Notes: generated by a model not told the origin, from the sequence alone. 64,000 bases of DNA from Gaiellasilicea sp963707575 (GCA_963707575.1 OY970171.1:2976001-3040000), one strand, 5' to 3'. Positions 25,606 through 35,046 are shown, counted from the first letter of the stretch. A program made the numbers and translations.

Positions 25606-25968
25606 GTGCTGGCCACACTCCTGATCCGCTGGGCAATACTCGCCGGAGCGTTCGCGATCACCGCGTGGCTCCTCTCGGGCCTGGACGTCTCCGGCGGGGT
25701 ATGGGGCTATATCTGGGTGTCGGCGCTGTTCGGGATCGTCAACGTCTTCCTCGGCACGATCCTGCGCATCATCACCCTGCCGCTGACGCTGATCACCTTC
25801 GGGCTGTTCCTGATCGTGATCAACGCGCTGCTGCTCCAGATCACCGACGGGCTCAGCGACCACCTCACGATCGACGAGTTCTGGTGGACGGCGATCTGGG
25901 CGGCGATCATCCTCGCGCTGGCAACGGTCGTGCTGAACGCGCTCGTCCGCGCCGCCACGGACCGCTGA
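25606..25968 (+). CDS. Phage-holin-family-4-like (YvlD-type) membrane protein
   Basis: From the GTG at 25606 the protein is 120 aa; a TTG six codons earlier is in frame. TATCGT lies 9 nt before the GTG. Four membrane helices are evident, with the family pattern GIVNVFLGTILRIITLPLTLITFGLFLIVINALLLQITDGL. Despite the family name, members are chromosomal proteins of unknown role, often linked to envelope stress. Nothing phage-like lies around it. Confidence 0.82.
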   Translation: MLATLLIRWAILAGAFAITAWLLSGLDVSGGVWGYIWVSALFGIVNVFLGTILRIITLPLTLITFGLFLIVINALLLQITDGLSDHLTIDEFWWTAIWAAIILALATVVLNALVRAATDR

Positions 25969-26077
25969 CGGAGCGCTGCCCACAGTCTCGGCCCGGCTGG
26001 GGTTCGGATCACCCCGGTGAGGTGAAGAGGGCCCGACACCTTCGGCGTAGGATCGTCACCACCGCGAGGAGGTGATC

Positions 26078-26395
26078 ATGCTCGCCCGCCTGCACAGACT
26101 CAGAGCCACAGCGTCGCAATACGAGGCCGGGCTCAAGATGGTGCGCGAGGATCTGCTGCCGTGGGCCCGCGAGAGCGACGGCTACTGCGGCGCCGTCGGC
26201 CTCGTCAACCGCGAGACCGGAGAGGCCCTTCTCGTCACGCTCTGGGCGGACGAGGAGACCCGGGGCAAGAGCGCCGAGGCGGCGGAGCGGCTGAGCTCGA
26301 TGGCCGCGCTCGCATCGGGGGCCGACCAGGAATCGCTCGACGACTTCGAGGTCAGCATCGTCGAGCTGGTGGCTCCGCAGCCTCCCACGGCGTGA
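26078..26395 (+). CDS. Antibiotic-biosynthesis-monooxygenase-like (dimeric alpha-beta barrel) protein
   Basis: The ATG at 26078 has GAGGAGG 5 nt upstream, giving 105 aa. The layout (LHRLRATASQYEAGLKMVREDLLPWARESDGYCGAVGLVNRETGEALLVTLWADEETRGKS) is typical of ABM-type ferredoxin-fold barrels, with a strand, a long helix, a strand with Gly-rich turn and a TLW strand. No cofactor site can be named. It stands just before the truncated tRNA and accessory patch. Confidence 0.65.
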   Translation: MLARLHRLRATASQYEAGLKMVREDLLPWARESDGYCGAVGLVNRETGEALLVTLWADEETRGKSAEAAERLSSMAALASGADQESLDDFEVSIVELVAPQPPTA

Positions 26396-26413
26396 TCGGC
26401 TGAGGCCGATTCG

Positions 26414-26456
26414 GCGTGGCGTGTGGCGCAGCCTGGTTAGAGCGCGCGTCCGCGGA
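26414..26456 (+). pseudogene. Truncated tRNA (5' acceptor strand and D-arm remnant)
   Basis: TGGCGCAGCCTGGTTAG at 26424-26440 is identical to bases 27172-27188 of the intact tRNA-Pro. A perfect D-stem (GCGC...GCGC) is present. The anticodon and T arms are missing; after the D-arm the sequence runs straight into the 3' end of the minus-strand reductase, whose TAA stop is formed by the D-loop (26437-26439). Confidence 0.65.
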
Positions 26457-27015
26457 CTGATTCCAGCCCGTAGTGGAGGTGGACGACGCCGTTCGCGAAG
26501 CGGCGTTCAGCCAACAGCTCGAGCTTCACGCGAACACCGTGGGGGAGTGCCTTGTTGCCGCCTCCCACCGCGATGGGGGAGAGCAACAGGTGGAGCTCGT
26601 CGACCAAGCCGGCCGCGATCGCCTGGGCCGCGAGGTTCGATCCACCCACGCTGATGTCGCGCGCCGCTTCGAGCTTCAGCTGCCGGACGGCGTCGGCGTC
26701 GAAGTTTCGCTCGATCCGGGTCCGCGAGGTGGACGCAGCCTCGAGCGTCCTCGAGTACACGATCTTCTCGGCCGCCTGCCAGATTGCCGCGTAGTCCCGG
26801 ATCGCCGGCTCTGCGTCAGCGAGCAGCTCTTCGTTCTCCCATACCGCCATGACCTCGTACATCCGGCGCCCGTAGAGGTGCGTGCCGACCGGCCGCTCGA
26901 GCTCATTGACGAAGGCATGCACCTCTTCGTCGGGCTCAGCCCAATCGAACATGCCATCCTCGTCCGCGATGTAGCCGTCCAGTGAAGCGAGGACGGCGTA
27001 GATCAGCTTCGCCAT
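26437..27015 (-). CDS. RibD-C/dihydrofolate-reductase-like protein (first of two)
   Basis: From the ATG at 27015 the protein is 192 aa; a longer frame to 27138 is not supported. It begins MAKLIYAVLASLDGYIAD, typical of the RibD C-terminal/DHFR-like NADPH-binding fold, and includes GRRMYEVM, the phosphate-loop strand ISVGGSNLAAQAIAAGLVDELHLLLSPIAVGGG and a final strand VVHLHYG. The last few residues (SVRGRAL) and the stop come from the truncated tRNA. Such proteins are common in actinobacteria and their substrates are mostly unknown. A possible lateral origin is suggested by the tRNA junction. Confidence 0.8.
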   Translation of the reverse strand: MAKLIYAVLASLDGYIADEDGMFDWAEPDEEVHAFVNELERPVGTHLYGRRMYEVMAVWENEELLADAEPAIRDYAAIWQAAEKIVYSRTLEAASTSRTRIERNFDADAVRQLKLEAARDISVGGSNLAAQAIAAGLVDELHLLLSPIAVGGGNKALPHGVRVKLELLAERRFANGVVHLHYGLESVRGRAL

Positions 27016-27164
27016 GCCACACCCGTCAACGCCACGCCGCCAGGCTCCATCGGCCCGAGCGTAGCCGCTCAGGAGCTCAGATGAACGGCGCGTGGCGCCA
27101 TGTGACGCGCGAGGGGGCCGTGGTCGGCGGGGCAGCAAACGGCTTGCTACCGTGCGCAGCGTCG

Positions 27165-27239
27165 CGGGGCGTGGCGCAGCCTGGTTAGCGCGCTAGTCTG
27201 GGGGACTAGAGGTCCCGAGTTCGAATCTCGGCGCCCCGA
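27165..27239 (+). tRNA. tRNA-Pro (anticodon GGG)
   Basis: The acceptor stem is CGGGGCG (27165-27171) with CGCCCCG (27232-27238) and discriminator A. The D-stem is GCGC/GCGC, the anticodon stem CTAGT/ACTAG with loop CTGGGGG (anticodon GGG), and the T-stem CCGAG/CTCGG with loop TTCGAAT. CCA is not encoded. A strong terminator follows 8 nt later. Confidence 0.95.
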
Positions 27240-27246
27240 TGGACGG

Positions 27247-27272
27247 AAGCCCCGCAAACCGGGGCTTTCTGT
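27247..27272 (+). terminator. Terminator of tRNA-Pro
   Basis: AAGCCCCG (27247-27254) and CGGGGCTT (27260-27267) form a perfect 8-bp stem with a 5-nt loop, followed by TCTGT. Confidence 0.85.
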
Positions 27273-27362
27273 CTGACAGGGCACGTGACGGGTGGGCCAC
27301 TAGCGGGCCAAACCTGAGGATGCATCGGCAGGTTGTGGAGGCGGCTCCCGGATAATCGTTCG

Positions 27363-27701
27363 ATGCGCGTCGCATCGCTTACAGGGCTGATGGCAGGTGT
27401 GCTCGTGCTCGGGGTCGCGGTGCTCTACGTCGCGATCCTCAGAGCGCAGGATGAAGGTCTTTCCGGCCTATCAATTTCATGGGCGGCCGCCTTCGTCGCG
27501 GTCGGACTGATCGGTGTGACTTCTTCGTTTGTGCGGGCTGATCGCACGCGACGGGCCGTCTTCGCAGCATGTGCGTTCGTGATGCTGGTTATCGGAGTGC
27601 TGGCCATGTTCTCGATCGGCGCATTACTCATCCCGGCGGCAATCCTGTTTGCGATCGCTGCACGGGCCACCCATACCAGTGCCCCATCGGCAATTCGCTA
27701 G
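27363..27701 (+). CDS. Small membrane protein of unknown function
   Basis: The ATG at 27363 gives 112 aa; TAATCG lies 4 nt upstream. Three or four hydrophobic helices are evident (GLMAGVLVLGVAVLYVAIL, AAAFVAVGLIGVTSSFV, AVFAACAFVMLVIGVLAMF, and a final IPAAILFAIAA). The base composition is somewhat less GC-rich than the flanking core genes. I do not recognise the family. It sits between the tRNA and gene remnants, so it may belong to the accessory patch. Confidence 0.55.
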   Translation: MRVASLTGLMAGVLVLGVAVLYVAILRAQDEGLSGLSISWAAAFVAVGLIGVTSSFVRADRTRRAVFAACAFVMLVIGVLAMFSIGALLIPAAILFAIAARATHTSAPSAIR

Positions 27702-27789
27702 CAGGCGGGAACGGGGCGTCTGCACGTCTCGCCTGGGCGAGTGCGCGGGAGTACACCCTGACGGTGATCTAGGCGTCGCTCGTGCGGGG

Positions 27790-27927
27790 TGGAGGACGCG
27801 GGCGCGAGTTGTGGCGAAGAGCAACGTCGCCTCGATCCGCGTGCTCGAGAAGTGCGGGTTCGTCAAGGTTGGCGAGCACGCGGGCAACTACGGGATCGAG
27901 GAGCTCCTCCTGGAGCTGCGGGCATGA
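27790..27927 (+). pseudogene. Remnant of a GNAT N-acetyltransferase (C-terminal end)
   Basis: In the frame ending with TGA at 27925-27927 the peptide VVAKSNVASIRVLEKCGFVKVGEHAGNYGIEELLLELRA matches the end of GNAT acetyltransferases (motif B, N-x-x-S-x-x-x-x-K-x-GF). The acetyl-CoA-binding motif and the N-terminal half are absent. The upstream part of the frame is unrelated. It is a gene fragment. Confidence 0.6.
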
Positions 27928-28090
27928 GGACAGACCTGAGCATAGGGCTCAGGAGGAGCGGGCGTAGCTTCCGCCAGCGTTCGGGAATGTCCCTTGAGGT
28001 CCTAGAGTGACTGCCAGAGGTAGAGGTTATTGCGTGGGTTAACAGCGACGCGAGCCCAACCTCGCGATTCCCCTCCACGTGCTGAGGGGC

Positions 28091-28219
28091 TGTCGCGGCC
28101 ACGAGTTCCGGGCGTTCACCGGGCTCACGCCGACCCGGTACGTCGAAGTCCGGCGGCGGACGGCTGGCCGCTGCCGGCAGATTGATTTCTTACAGAAGCG
28201 ACAGCTCACGACACGTTAA
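28091..28219 (+). pseudogene. Remnant of an AraC-family regulator (C-terminal HTH end)
   Basis: The frame ending in TAA at 28217-28219 encodes RGHEFRAFTGLTPTRYVEVRRR, the characteristic last helix of AraC/XylS DNA-binding domains (F-R-x-x-x-G-x-TP-x-x-Y). No first HTH helix or sensor domain precedes it. The tail beyond is not family-like. It is a decayed fragment next to the GNAT fragment. Confidence 0.55.
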
Positions 28220-28249
28220 TTTGGGGCACCCCAAAGCAAGGAGAGCCCC

Positions 28250-28831
28250 GTGGGCAAGGTGGTCATGTACAGCTCGGTGTCGGTGGACGGCTTCGTCGCG
28301 GACGAGAACGACCAGCCCGGACCGCTGTTCGACTGGTTGTCCAGCGGTGACGTCCCGTTGGACGAGAGCGGCGAGGTGAAGGTGTCGCAGACGTCCTACG
28401 ACTACACCCGGCCGTACTGGGACCAGATCGGGGCGACACTCGTCGGCCGCCACGTCTTCGACTTGACGGACGGCTGGGACGGGAAGCCTCCGGGCGGGAT
28501 CGACCACGTGGTCGTGGTGACGCACCGGCCGAAGCCCGAGGGCTGGGACCCCGAGGCGCCGTTTCACTTCGTCGACGGCGTCGAGGCAGCCGTGGCCAAG
28601 GCGCAGGAGCTTGCGGGTGACCGCATGGTCGAGGTCGCCGCTGGCGACGTCGGTGGCCAGGTGCTTGCCGCGGGCCTGATCGACGAGGTGCGCATGGACG
28701 TCGTACCCGTCGTGTTCGGGTCCGGCAAGCGCTACTTCGGGTCGGTCCACGCGCAGCACCTGTTGGAGGATCCTGACGTGGTGATTCAGGGCACCCGGGT
28801 GCTTCACCTGCGCTATCGGGTGCGCCGTTGA
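28250..28831 (+). CDS. RibD-C/dihydrofolate-reductase-like protein (second)
   Basis: This 193-aa protein starts at a GTG after AAGGAGAG. It has the fold signature VVMYSSVSVDGFVADENDQPGPLFDWL, the TLVGRHVFDLTDGW strand and MVEVAAGDVGGQVLAAGLIDEVRMDVVPVVFGSGKRYFG, the NADPH phosphate-binding region. It differs clearly from the homologue at 26437-27015, so the pair is not a recent duplication. Substrate unknown. Both may have arrived with the tRNA-linked patch. Confidence 0.83.
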   Translation: MGKVVMYSSVSVDGFVADENDQPGPLFDWLSSGDVPLDESGEVKVSQTSYDYTRPYWDQIGATLVGRHVFDLTDGWDGKPPGGIDHVVVVTHRPKPEGWDPEAPFHFVDGVEAAVAKAQELAGDRMVEVAAGDVGGQVLAAGLIDEVRMDVVPVVFGSGKRYFGSVHAQHLLEDPDVVIQGTRVLHLRYRVRR

Positions 28832-29268
28832 CCGAGCTGAGCGGGTACGCGAAGAAGCCCCACTGCACCCGGTGACCAGAGAAGGGTTGCAGCCACCTCC
28901 GAGTGGAGACCAGTGCCTTGGGCGCGCGCCCAACAGCGACCGTGCCGGCCGCGAGCAGCTTCGCCCTTCCGGCTGACTCGTGGTTAACGATCGCCTTGAG
29001 GGAGTGGCCGCACTCCCACGGGTGCGCGCCCTTCGCGCACCGAATGGGCGCTCGATCACGTTGGCAACGGGGCGAGAGTGTGCGCCGCGGCGGCCCGCGC
29101 CGCACTCTCGCCCTTGCCGTCGGGCGTTGCGCTCCCACGCCGAAAGGATGGTCCGGAGCCCTCGCGAGCAAGCTCACTCGTTCGAGCGATGCTCGATCGC
29201 CGAACATGACGGAGGATGAGGCCAACGCCCCCTGCGGTTGGGGCGGTGGCTGGGGAGGATGCGGCGGT
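28832..29268 (+). other. Intergenic region with three strong inverted repeats
   Basis: No supported gene is seen here. Three stems stand in a row before the response regulator: GGGAGTG/CACTCCC (29000-29017), GGTGCGCG/CGCGCACC (29021-29041) and an 11-bp GGGCGAGAGTG/CACTCTCGCCC with further inner pairing (29070-29113). An open frame runs through the region but does not look like protein. Confidence 0.6.
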
Positions 29269-29907
29269 ATGGGGAAGATCAAGGTGGTCCTCGCTGAGGA
29301 TCACGCGCTGATGCGCGATGCGGTGAGACTCGTCTTCGACGAGGAAGAGGACGTCGAGCTCGTCGGCGAGGTCGCGAACGGGCACGACCTGTTGCCCCTG
29401 TTGGCGAGGGTCGAGGCCGACTTCGTGCTCCTCGACGTGCAACTGCCCGGCCTGGACGGTCTCGGCTGCCTCGAGGCGCTCGCGGAGCGCCACCCCCAGA
29501 TGAAGGTCGCGATGCTCTCGGCCGTCGAGGATCCGCAGGTGATCGAGGCGGCCTTCCGGCGTGGCGCGCGTGGCTACATCCTCAAGTCCGTGAACCCGTT
29601 CGACCTGCCCGCCGCGATCCGCCAGATCGTCGACGAGAGCGTGATCCACCGCTCGCTGGCCGCCGTGGATGGGGCGACCCCGGCGGCGCGTGCAGGCGGC
29701 CTATCCGAGAAGGAGGTGGCCGTGCTCGTCGAGCTCTGCCACGGACACACGAACAAGCAGATCGCAGCGAGGCTCTGGCTCAGCGAGCAGACGGTCAAGT
29801 TCCACCTGCGCAACGTCTACCGCAAGCTCGGGATCAAGAGCCGTACCGAGGCACTCCGCTACGCCTACGAGCACGACCTCGCGGCCGCGTCGGCGCCGGC
29901 GGCCTAG
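29269..29907 (+). CDS. LuxR/NarL-family response regulator (orphan)
   Basis: From the ATG at 29269 the protein is 212 aa; GGGGAGGA lies about 11 nt upstream. The receiver domain (1-120) has the acidic pair Glu10-Asp11, the phosphorylation site Asp56 in DFVLLDVQLPG and Lys106 in YILKS. The C-terminal LuxR HTH has GLSEKEVAVLVELCHGHTNKQIAARLWLSEQTVKFHLRNVYRKLGI. No histidine kinase is adjacent. It is closely similar to the regulator at 37258-37902, so both may answer the same kinase. It precedes the giant surface-protein locus. Confidence 0.9.
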   Translation: MGKIKVVLAEDHALMRDAVRLVFDEEEDVELVGEVANGHDLLPLLARVEADFVLLDVQLPGLDGLGCLEALAERHPQMKVAMLSAVEDPQVIEAAFRRGARGYILKSVNPFDLPAAIRQIVDESVIHRSLAAVDGATPAARAGGLSEKEVAVLVELCHGHTNKQIAARLWLSEQTVKFHLRNVYRKLGIKSRTEALRYAYEHDLAAASAPAA

Positions 29908-30131
29908 GCGGCTTCCAGCAGCGTCGCCCGGAAGTCGGGGTGGCCCGACGCCCAGGCCCTGACGAAGAACACCAGCTCTGTCGCGGCGTGCGTCGCATCG
30001 CCGCCGTCCGTCAGCCACGGCACGAACACCTCGATGGTGTTGCGTGCGGTCAGGGCGGCGAGGCAGTCCGTCTCGTTCAGTGCGCGGACGAGCTCGAGCG
30101 CGACGTCGGGACGACTGATCAGAAGCTTCAT
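29904..30131 (-). CDS. Small hypothetical protein, convergent with the response regulator
   Basis: This 75-aa protein starts at the ATG at 30131, with GGAG about 10 nt upstream. It overlaps the end of the response-regulator gene by 4 bp tail to tail. The sequence (MKLLISRPDVALELVRALN...NTIEVFVPWL...ELVFFVRAW) has two strands and two helices and ends in Ala. I do not recognise a family. A longer frame to 30770 is a shadow of the repeat-protein gene. Confidence 0.5.
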   Translation of the reverse strand: MKLLISRPDVALELVRALNETDCLAALTARNTIEVFVPWLTDGGDATHAATELVFFVRAWASGHPDFRATLLEAA

Positions 30132-30531
30132 CGGCTGCTCACTCCGTGAATCCGGGATGAGCCCGCTCCGACTCGTGCGAACGTCGTTCGGCCGGCGTGC
30201 GAAGGAGCCGCTCGAATCGCCGGCGAACGCGCTCGACCGCAGTCGCGGCGCCCGTTCCGGGCGTCGTCGTCGGCTTGTCCGACGGCGCGTTCGATCCGCT
30301 CCAGCTCGGCATGACTGCAGCATCGCTGTGCGCCGTCGCCGCGCCTCCGACCATCCGGGCGGTTCGAGGTGCCCACGTGGGTAGTCGAGACGCCCGCAAG
30401 CCGCCCATCCGAAAGGGCGCGTTGAACACCACCAATGGGTGGGGGGTGTCGAAGAGCTCGTCCGCACGATGGGAGCAGTGGGTATTTGCGTTCGCCGTGC
30501 ACGCCGCGCGGCTCGAGAAGGAGTGTCGACG
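30132..30531 (+). other. Intergenic region upstream of the giant repeat protein
   Basis: No gene is supported. It holds a palindrome, CGAACGTCGTTCG, near 30179 and a stem formed by ACACCACCA and TGGGGGGTGT-type sequence near 30425-30450, then the GAGAAGGAG ribosome site of the next gene. I see no match to a known riboswitch. Confidence 0.4.
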
Positions 30532-33500
30532 TTGAACGAACTGCGGTCTTCCAGGAACGATGCGAGCCCGGTGCGAAGTCGCGCCGAGTCGCACCCGGCG
30601 AAGCGAACTCGGTCCCAGATCGGGCGGATGGCGGCACTCGCGAGCGCGCTCCTCTCCCTGGCGGTGCTGGCAGGTGCCGGCTCGGCGTCGGCGGCGATCC
30701 CGTCCGGCTTCCTGGCGATCGTCGACCAGCAGGGTGTGAACGACGTCAACGCCGACCAGAGCGATCTCACCCAGATGGGCCGTGAGGATGACGACCCGGC
30801 CTTCTACAAGCTCTTCTGGAGCTGGGACTCGACGTCGCTCTGGACCGGTAAGGGACAGACCGGCGACGCGTGTGCCCTCTTCGACTCCGGCGGCGACGGC
30901 AAAGTCGACTTCGCCGCGTGTGCGCGCATCGAGAATCCGAACGCGAATCCGGCCCTGGCGAAGCTGACGGCGGACTCGCCCTTCCTCTTCGCGTGCTCGA
31001 ATGCACGCGACGACCGCTGCTCACATCCGTCTCCGCTGCTGGCGACGGGGATCCAGGCGGGGACGATCGACTCGGGTGGCCTCGACCGCACCGGGAATCT
31101 GATCACCGACACGGATCCGTTCGCGCCGGCGGGCTCGAACTCGCCGAACGACGTGACGCTCCAGATCAACATCCCGAAGCTCGTGATCGCGAACGCCGTA
31201 CTCGTGAACGTGTGCTCGTATCCCTCCGCGGGGAACGGTGGCAACAACAACCCGTTCGACTGCATCGCCAACCCGGGTAGCGGCTTCCTCGTGATCGTCA
31301 AGGATGCCGGCGCCGACACGACGACGAGCTTCCCGTTCGCCGTCTCGCCGGTGCCGACGGGCATGAATCCCGCCCGCACGATCGTCGGCTCTGGGCGTAC
31401 GGCCCCGATGGGCCTCTTCGTCGGAAATGCGACCGAGACAGTCACCGAGGCGCTACCGGCAGGGTGGAGGCTCTCGAGCGCATCGTGCACGGTGGGCACG
31501 ACCGCGACCGGCACGTTCGACAGTGCGGGCAAGCGCGTCACCGGCATCTCGATCGCGTCCGGCCTGGAGACGATCTGCACGTTCGTGAACGTCAAGGACA
31601 ACCCGTCCCTGTCGCTCGTGAAGTCGGCCTCGCCGTCGACATACGACGCTGTTGGTGACTCGATCTCGTACGGCTATCTGGTCACCAATACCGGCAACGT
31701 GCGTCTGGCCGGGCCGGTGACGGTCGCGGACGACAAGGCGACGGTGACCTGCCCGGCGCTGAGCACCGTCGGCAACAACGACGGCTTCCTCGATCCGGCC
31801 GAGGCGATCACCTGCTCGGCGACGTACTCGATTACGCAGGCCGACCTGAACGCCGGCTCGGTCACGAATCTCGCCAAGGCGAGCGCAGGTGGGGTCGATT
31901 CGAACCAGGACACCGAGACGGTCACGGCGGTGCAGAGCAAAGACGCTCTCGCTCGCGAAGTCGGCGAACCCGTCCACGTACTCGGCGGTCGGCGACACGA
32001 TCTCGTACAGCTACCTGGTCTCCAACACCGGCAACGTGCGTCTGGCCGGGCCGGTGACGGTGGCCGACGACAAGGCGACGGTGACCTGCCCGGCGCTGAG
32101 CACGGTCGGTAACGGTGACGGCTTCCTGGATCCGGCCGAGGCGATCACCTGCTCGGCGAGCTATGCGATCACGCAGGCCGACCTGAACGCCGGCTCGGTC
32201 ACGAACGTCGCGAAGGCGAGCGCAGGTGGCGTCGACTCGAACGAGGACACCGAGACGGTCACGGCGGTGCAGACACAAGACGCTCTCGCTGGCAAGTCGG
32301 CGACGCCCGTCCACGTACTCGCGGTCGGCGACACGATCACGTACAGCTACCTGGTCACCAACACCGGCAACGTGCGTCTGGCCGGCCCGGTGACGGTGGC
32401 CGACGACAAGGCGACGGTGACCTGCCCGGCGCTGAGCACGGTCGGTAACGGTGACGGTTTCCTGGATCCGGCCGAGGCGATCACCTGCTCGGCGAGCTAT
32501 GCGATCACGCAGGCCGACCTGAACGCGGCTCGGTCACGAACATCGCGAAGGCAAGCGCAGGTGGGGTCGACTCGAACGAGGACACCGAGACGGTCACGGC
32601 GGTGCAGAGCAAAGACGCTCTCGCTGGTCGAAGTCGGCGAACTCGCCCTCGACCTACGACGCGGTCGGTGACTCGATCGCGTACAGCTACCTGGTCACCA
32701 ACACCGGCAACGTGCGTCTGGCCGGCCCGGTGACGGTCGCGGACGACAAGGCGACAGTGAGCTGCCCGGCCCTGAGCACGGTCGGCAACGGTGACGGCTT
32801 CCTGGATCCGGCCGAGGCGATCACCTGCTCGGCGACGTACTCGATCACCCAGGCCGACCTGAACGCCGGCTCGGTCACGAACCTCGCGAAGGCGAGCGCA
32901 GGTGGGGTCGACTCGAACGAGGACACCGAGACGGTCACGGCGGTGCAGACAAAGACGCTCTCGCTCGCGAAGTCGGCGAACCCGTCCACGTACTCGGCGC
33001 GTCGGCGACACGATCTCGTACAGCTACCTGGTCACCAACACCGGCAACGTGCGTCTGGCCGGCCCGGTGACCGTCGCGGACGACAAGGCGACAGTGACCT
33101 GCCCGGCCCTGAGCACCGTCGGCAACGGTGACGGCTTCCTGGATCCGGCCGAGGCGATCACCTGCACGGCGACTACTCGATCACGCAGGCCGACCTGAAC
33201 AGCGGTTCGGTCACGAATCTCGCGAAGGCGAGCGCGGACGGGATCGACTCCAACGAGGACACCGAGACCGTCGATGCGGTGAAGAACAAGACGCTCTCCC
33301 TGGTCAAGTCGGCCTCGCCCTCGACCTACGACGCTGTCGGTGACTCGATCGCGTACAGCTACCTGGTCACCAATACCGGCAACGTGCGTCTGGCCGGGCC
33401 GGTGACGGTCGCGGACGACAAGGCGACAGTGAGCTGTCCGGCCCTGAGCTCGGTGGGTAACGGTGACGGTTTCCTGGATCCGGCCGAGGCGATCACCTGC

Positions 33501-35046
33501 ACGGCGACGTACTCGATCACGCAGGCCGACCTGAACAGCGGTTCGGTCACGAATCTCGCGAAGGCGAGCGCGGACGGGATCGACTCCAACGAGGACACCG
33601 AGACCGTCGATGCGGTGAAGAACAAGACGCTCTCCCTGGTCAAGTCGGCCTCGCCCTCGACCTACGACGCTGTCGGTGACTCGATCGCGTACAGCTACCT
33701 GGTCACCAATACCGGCAACGTGCGTCTGGCCGGGCCGGTGACGGTCGCGGACGACAAGGCGACAGTGAGCTGTCCGGCCCTGAGCACGGTCGGCAACGGT
33801 GACGGCTTCCTGGATCCGGCCGAGGCGATCACCTGCACGGCGACTATCGATCACCCAGGCCGACCTGAACGCCGGCTCGGTCACGAACGTTGCGAAGGCG
33901 AGCGCAGGTGGGGTGGACTCGAACGAGGACACCGAGACGGTGCACGCAGTGCAGAACCGTGAGCTCGCGCTCGAGAAGACGGCGACGCCGTTGACCTACG
34001 ATGCGGTCGGCGACCTGATCTCGTACGACTACCTGGTCACGAACACCGGCAACGTGCGTCTAGCCGGCCCGGTGACGGTGGCCGACGACAAGGCGACGGT
34101 GACCTGCCCGGCCCTGAGCACCGTCGGCAACGGTGACGGCTTCCTCGATCCGGCCGAGGCGATCACCTGCACGGCGACGTACTCGATCACCCAGGCCGAC
34201 CTAAGCGCAGGCTCGGTCACGAACCTCGCCAGGGCGAGTGCCGGCCAAATCGTCTCGAACGAGGACCAGGCGACGGTCACGGGGATCCCGACGCCTCCGG
34301 TTCCTCCGACCCCGCCGACGCCTCCGACCCCGCCGACGCCCCCGGCCCCGCCGACGCCTCCCGCGGCGCCTGCGATCGACCTCTCGATCACGAAGACTGA
34401 TCGTCCCGATCCCGTGTTCGTCGGCGCCAGGCTGGTCTACACGCTGACGGTGCGGAACGCCGGTCCCGACACGGCAACGAACGTCCGCGTCGTGGACGCG
34501 CTTCCCGACGGGACGACGTTCATCTCCGTGAGGAGCAGCCAGGGCACGTGTACCGGCGGCCAGATCGTTCGCTGCAACCTGCAGGCGCTGCAGAGCGGCG
34601 GTCGCGCAGTCATCACGATCGTGGTTCGGCCCACCGAACCGGGCGCCCTGATCAACGAGGCGACGGTCGTCGGCGAGGAGCCCGAGTCGAACACGACCAA
34701 CAACCGGGCGACCACGCCGACGCTCGTCAAGGGTTCGTTCCGGCCGCCGGTGGCTTCGTGCCCGGCGCTCACCGTGCAGCCGCGGTCGCTCTCGGTGGGT
34801 CGGCGCGGTCTCGTCAGAGTGCTCGTCACCGACGGCGGGCGCGGCGTTCGCGGCGTGCGGATCCTGGTCGAGGGTCCCGGGCTGCACAAGGCCGCGGAGA
34901 CGAACACCCGCGGCAGGGTGGGGATCTCGGTGCGGCCGCCCCGCGCAGGGATCGTCGTGATCCGGATGACGAATCAGCCCAGTCGGTGCTCGACGAGGAG
35001 GATCGGTGTCGTCGGTGTCTTCCAGCCACCGTCCGTCACGGGCTAG
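30532..35046 (+). pseudogene. Giant secreted DUF11-type repeat protein, interrupted by frameshifts
   Basis: Translation would start at the TTG at 30532, 8 nt after GAGAAGGAG. A signal peptide follows (MAALASALLSLAVLAGAGSASA), then a roughly 300-residue N-terminal domain. Next come eight near-identical 112-residue units with YLVTNTGNVRLAGPVTVADDKATVTCPALS, DGFLDPAEAITC and ITQADLNAGSVTN, a PPTPPTPP linker, a DUF11 domain and a basic C-terminal beta domain. The frame changes near 31938, 32530, 32605-32635, 33000, 33170 and 33843, and is locally scrambled at 32275-32330. The first frame stops by 32112. Either it is a pseudogene or the indels are consensus errors in repeats. If intact it would be an adhesin of about 1500 residues. 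Confidence 0.75.
31603..34283 (+). repeat. Eight tandem 336-bp coding repeats
   Basis: Taking the shared GTGCGTCTGGCC as a marker, units begin at 31699, 32036, 32372, 32712, 33049, 33384, 33720 and 34054. The spacings are 337, 336, 340, 337, 335, 336 and 334, so the intended unit is 336 bp (112 codons) and the departures are the frameshifts. Identity between units is very high at the DNA level. Confidence 0.9.

Noticed and set aside
25606..25968. Prophage evidence from the holin-like protein
   Set aside because: The family is a chromosomal membrane family in spite of its name, and no phage genes surround it.
26414..26456. A second functional tRNA gene
   Set aside because: Only the 5' strand and D-arm are present. 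Anticodon and T arms cannot be formed.
28903..29268. 122-residue N-terminal extension of the orphan response regulator
   Set aside because: The receiver domain begins at 29269 as in all relatives, and the extension covers three strong hairpins and reads as non-protein sequence.
30132..30531. A c-di-GMP riboswitch upstream of the adhesin
   Set aside because: The conserved core of either known c-di-GMP riboswitch class could not be found by eye. Only simple palindromes are present.
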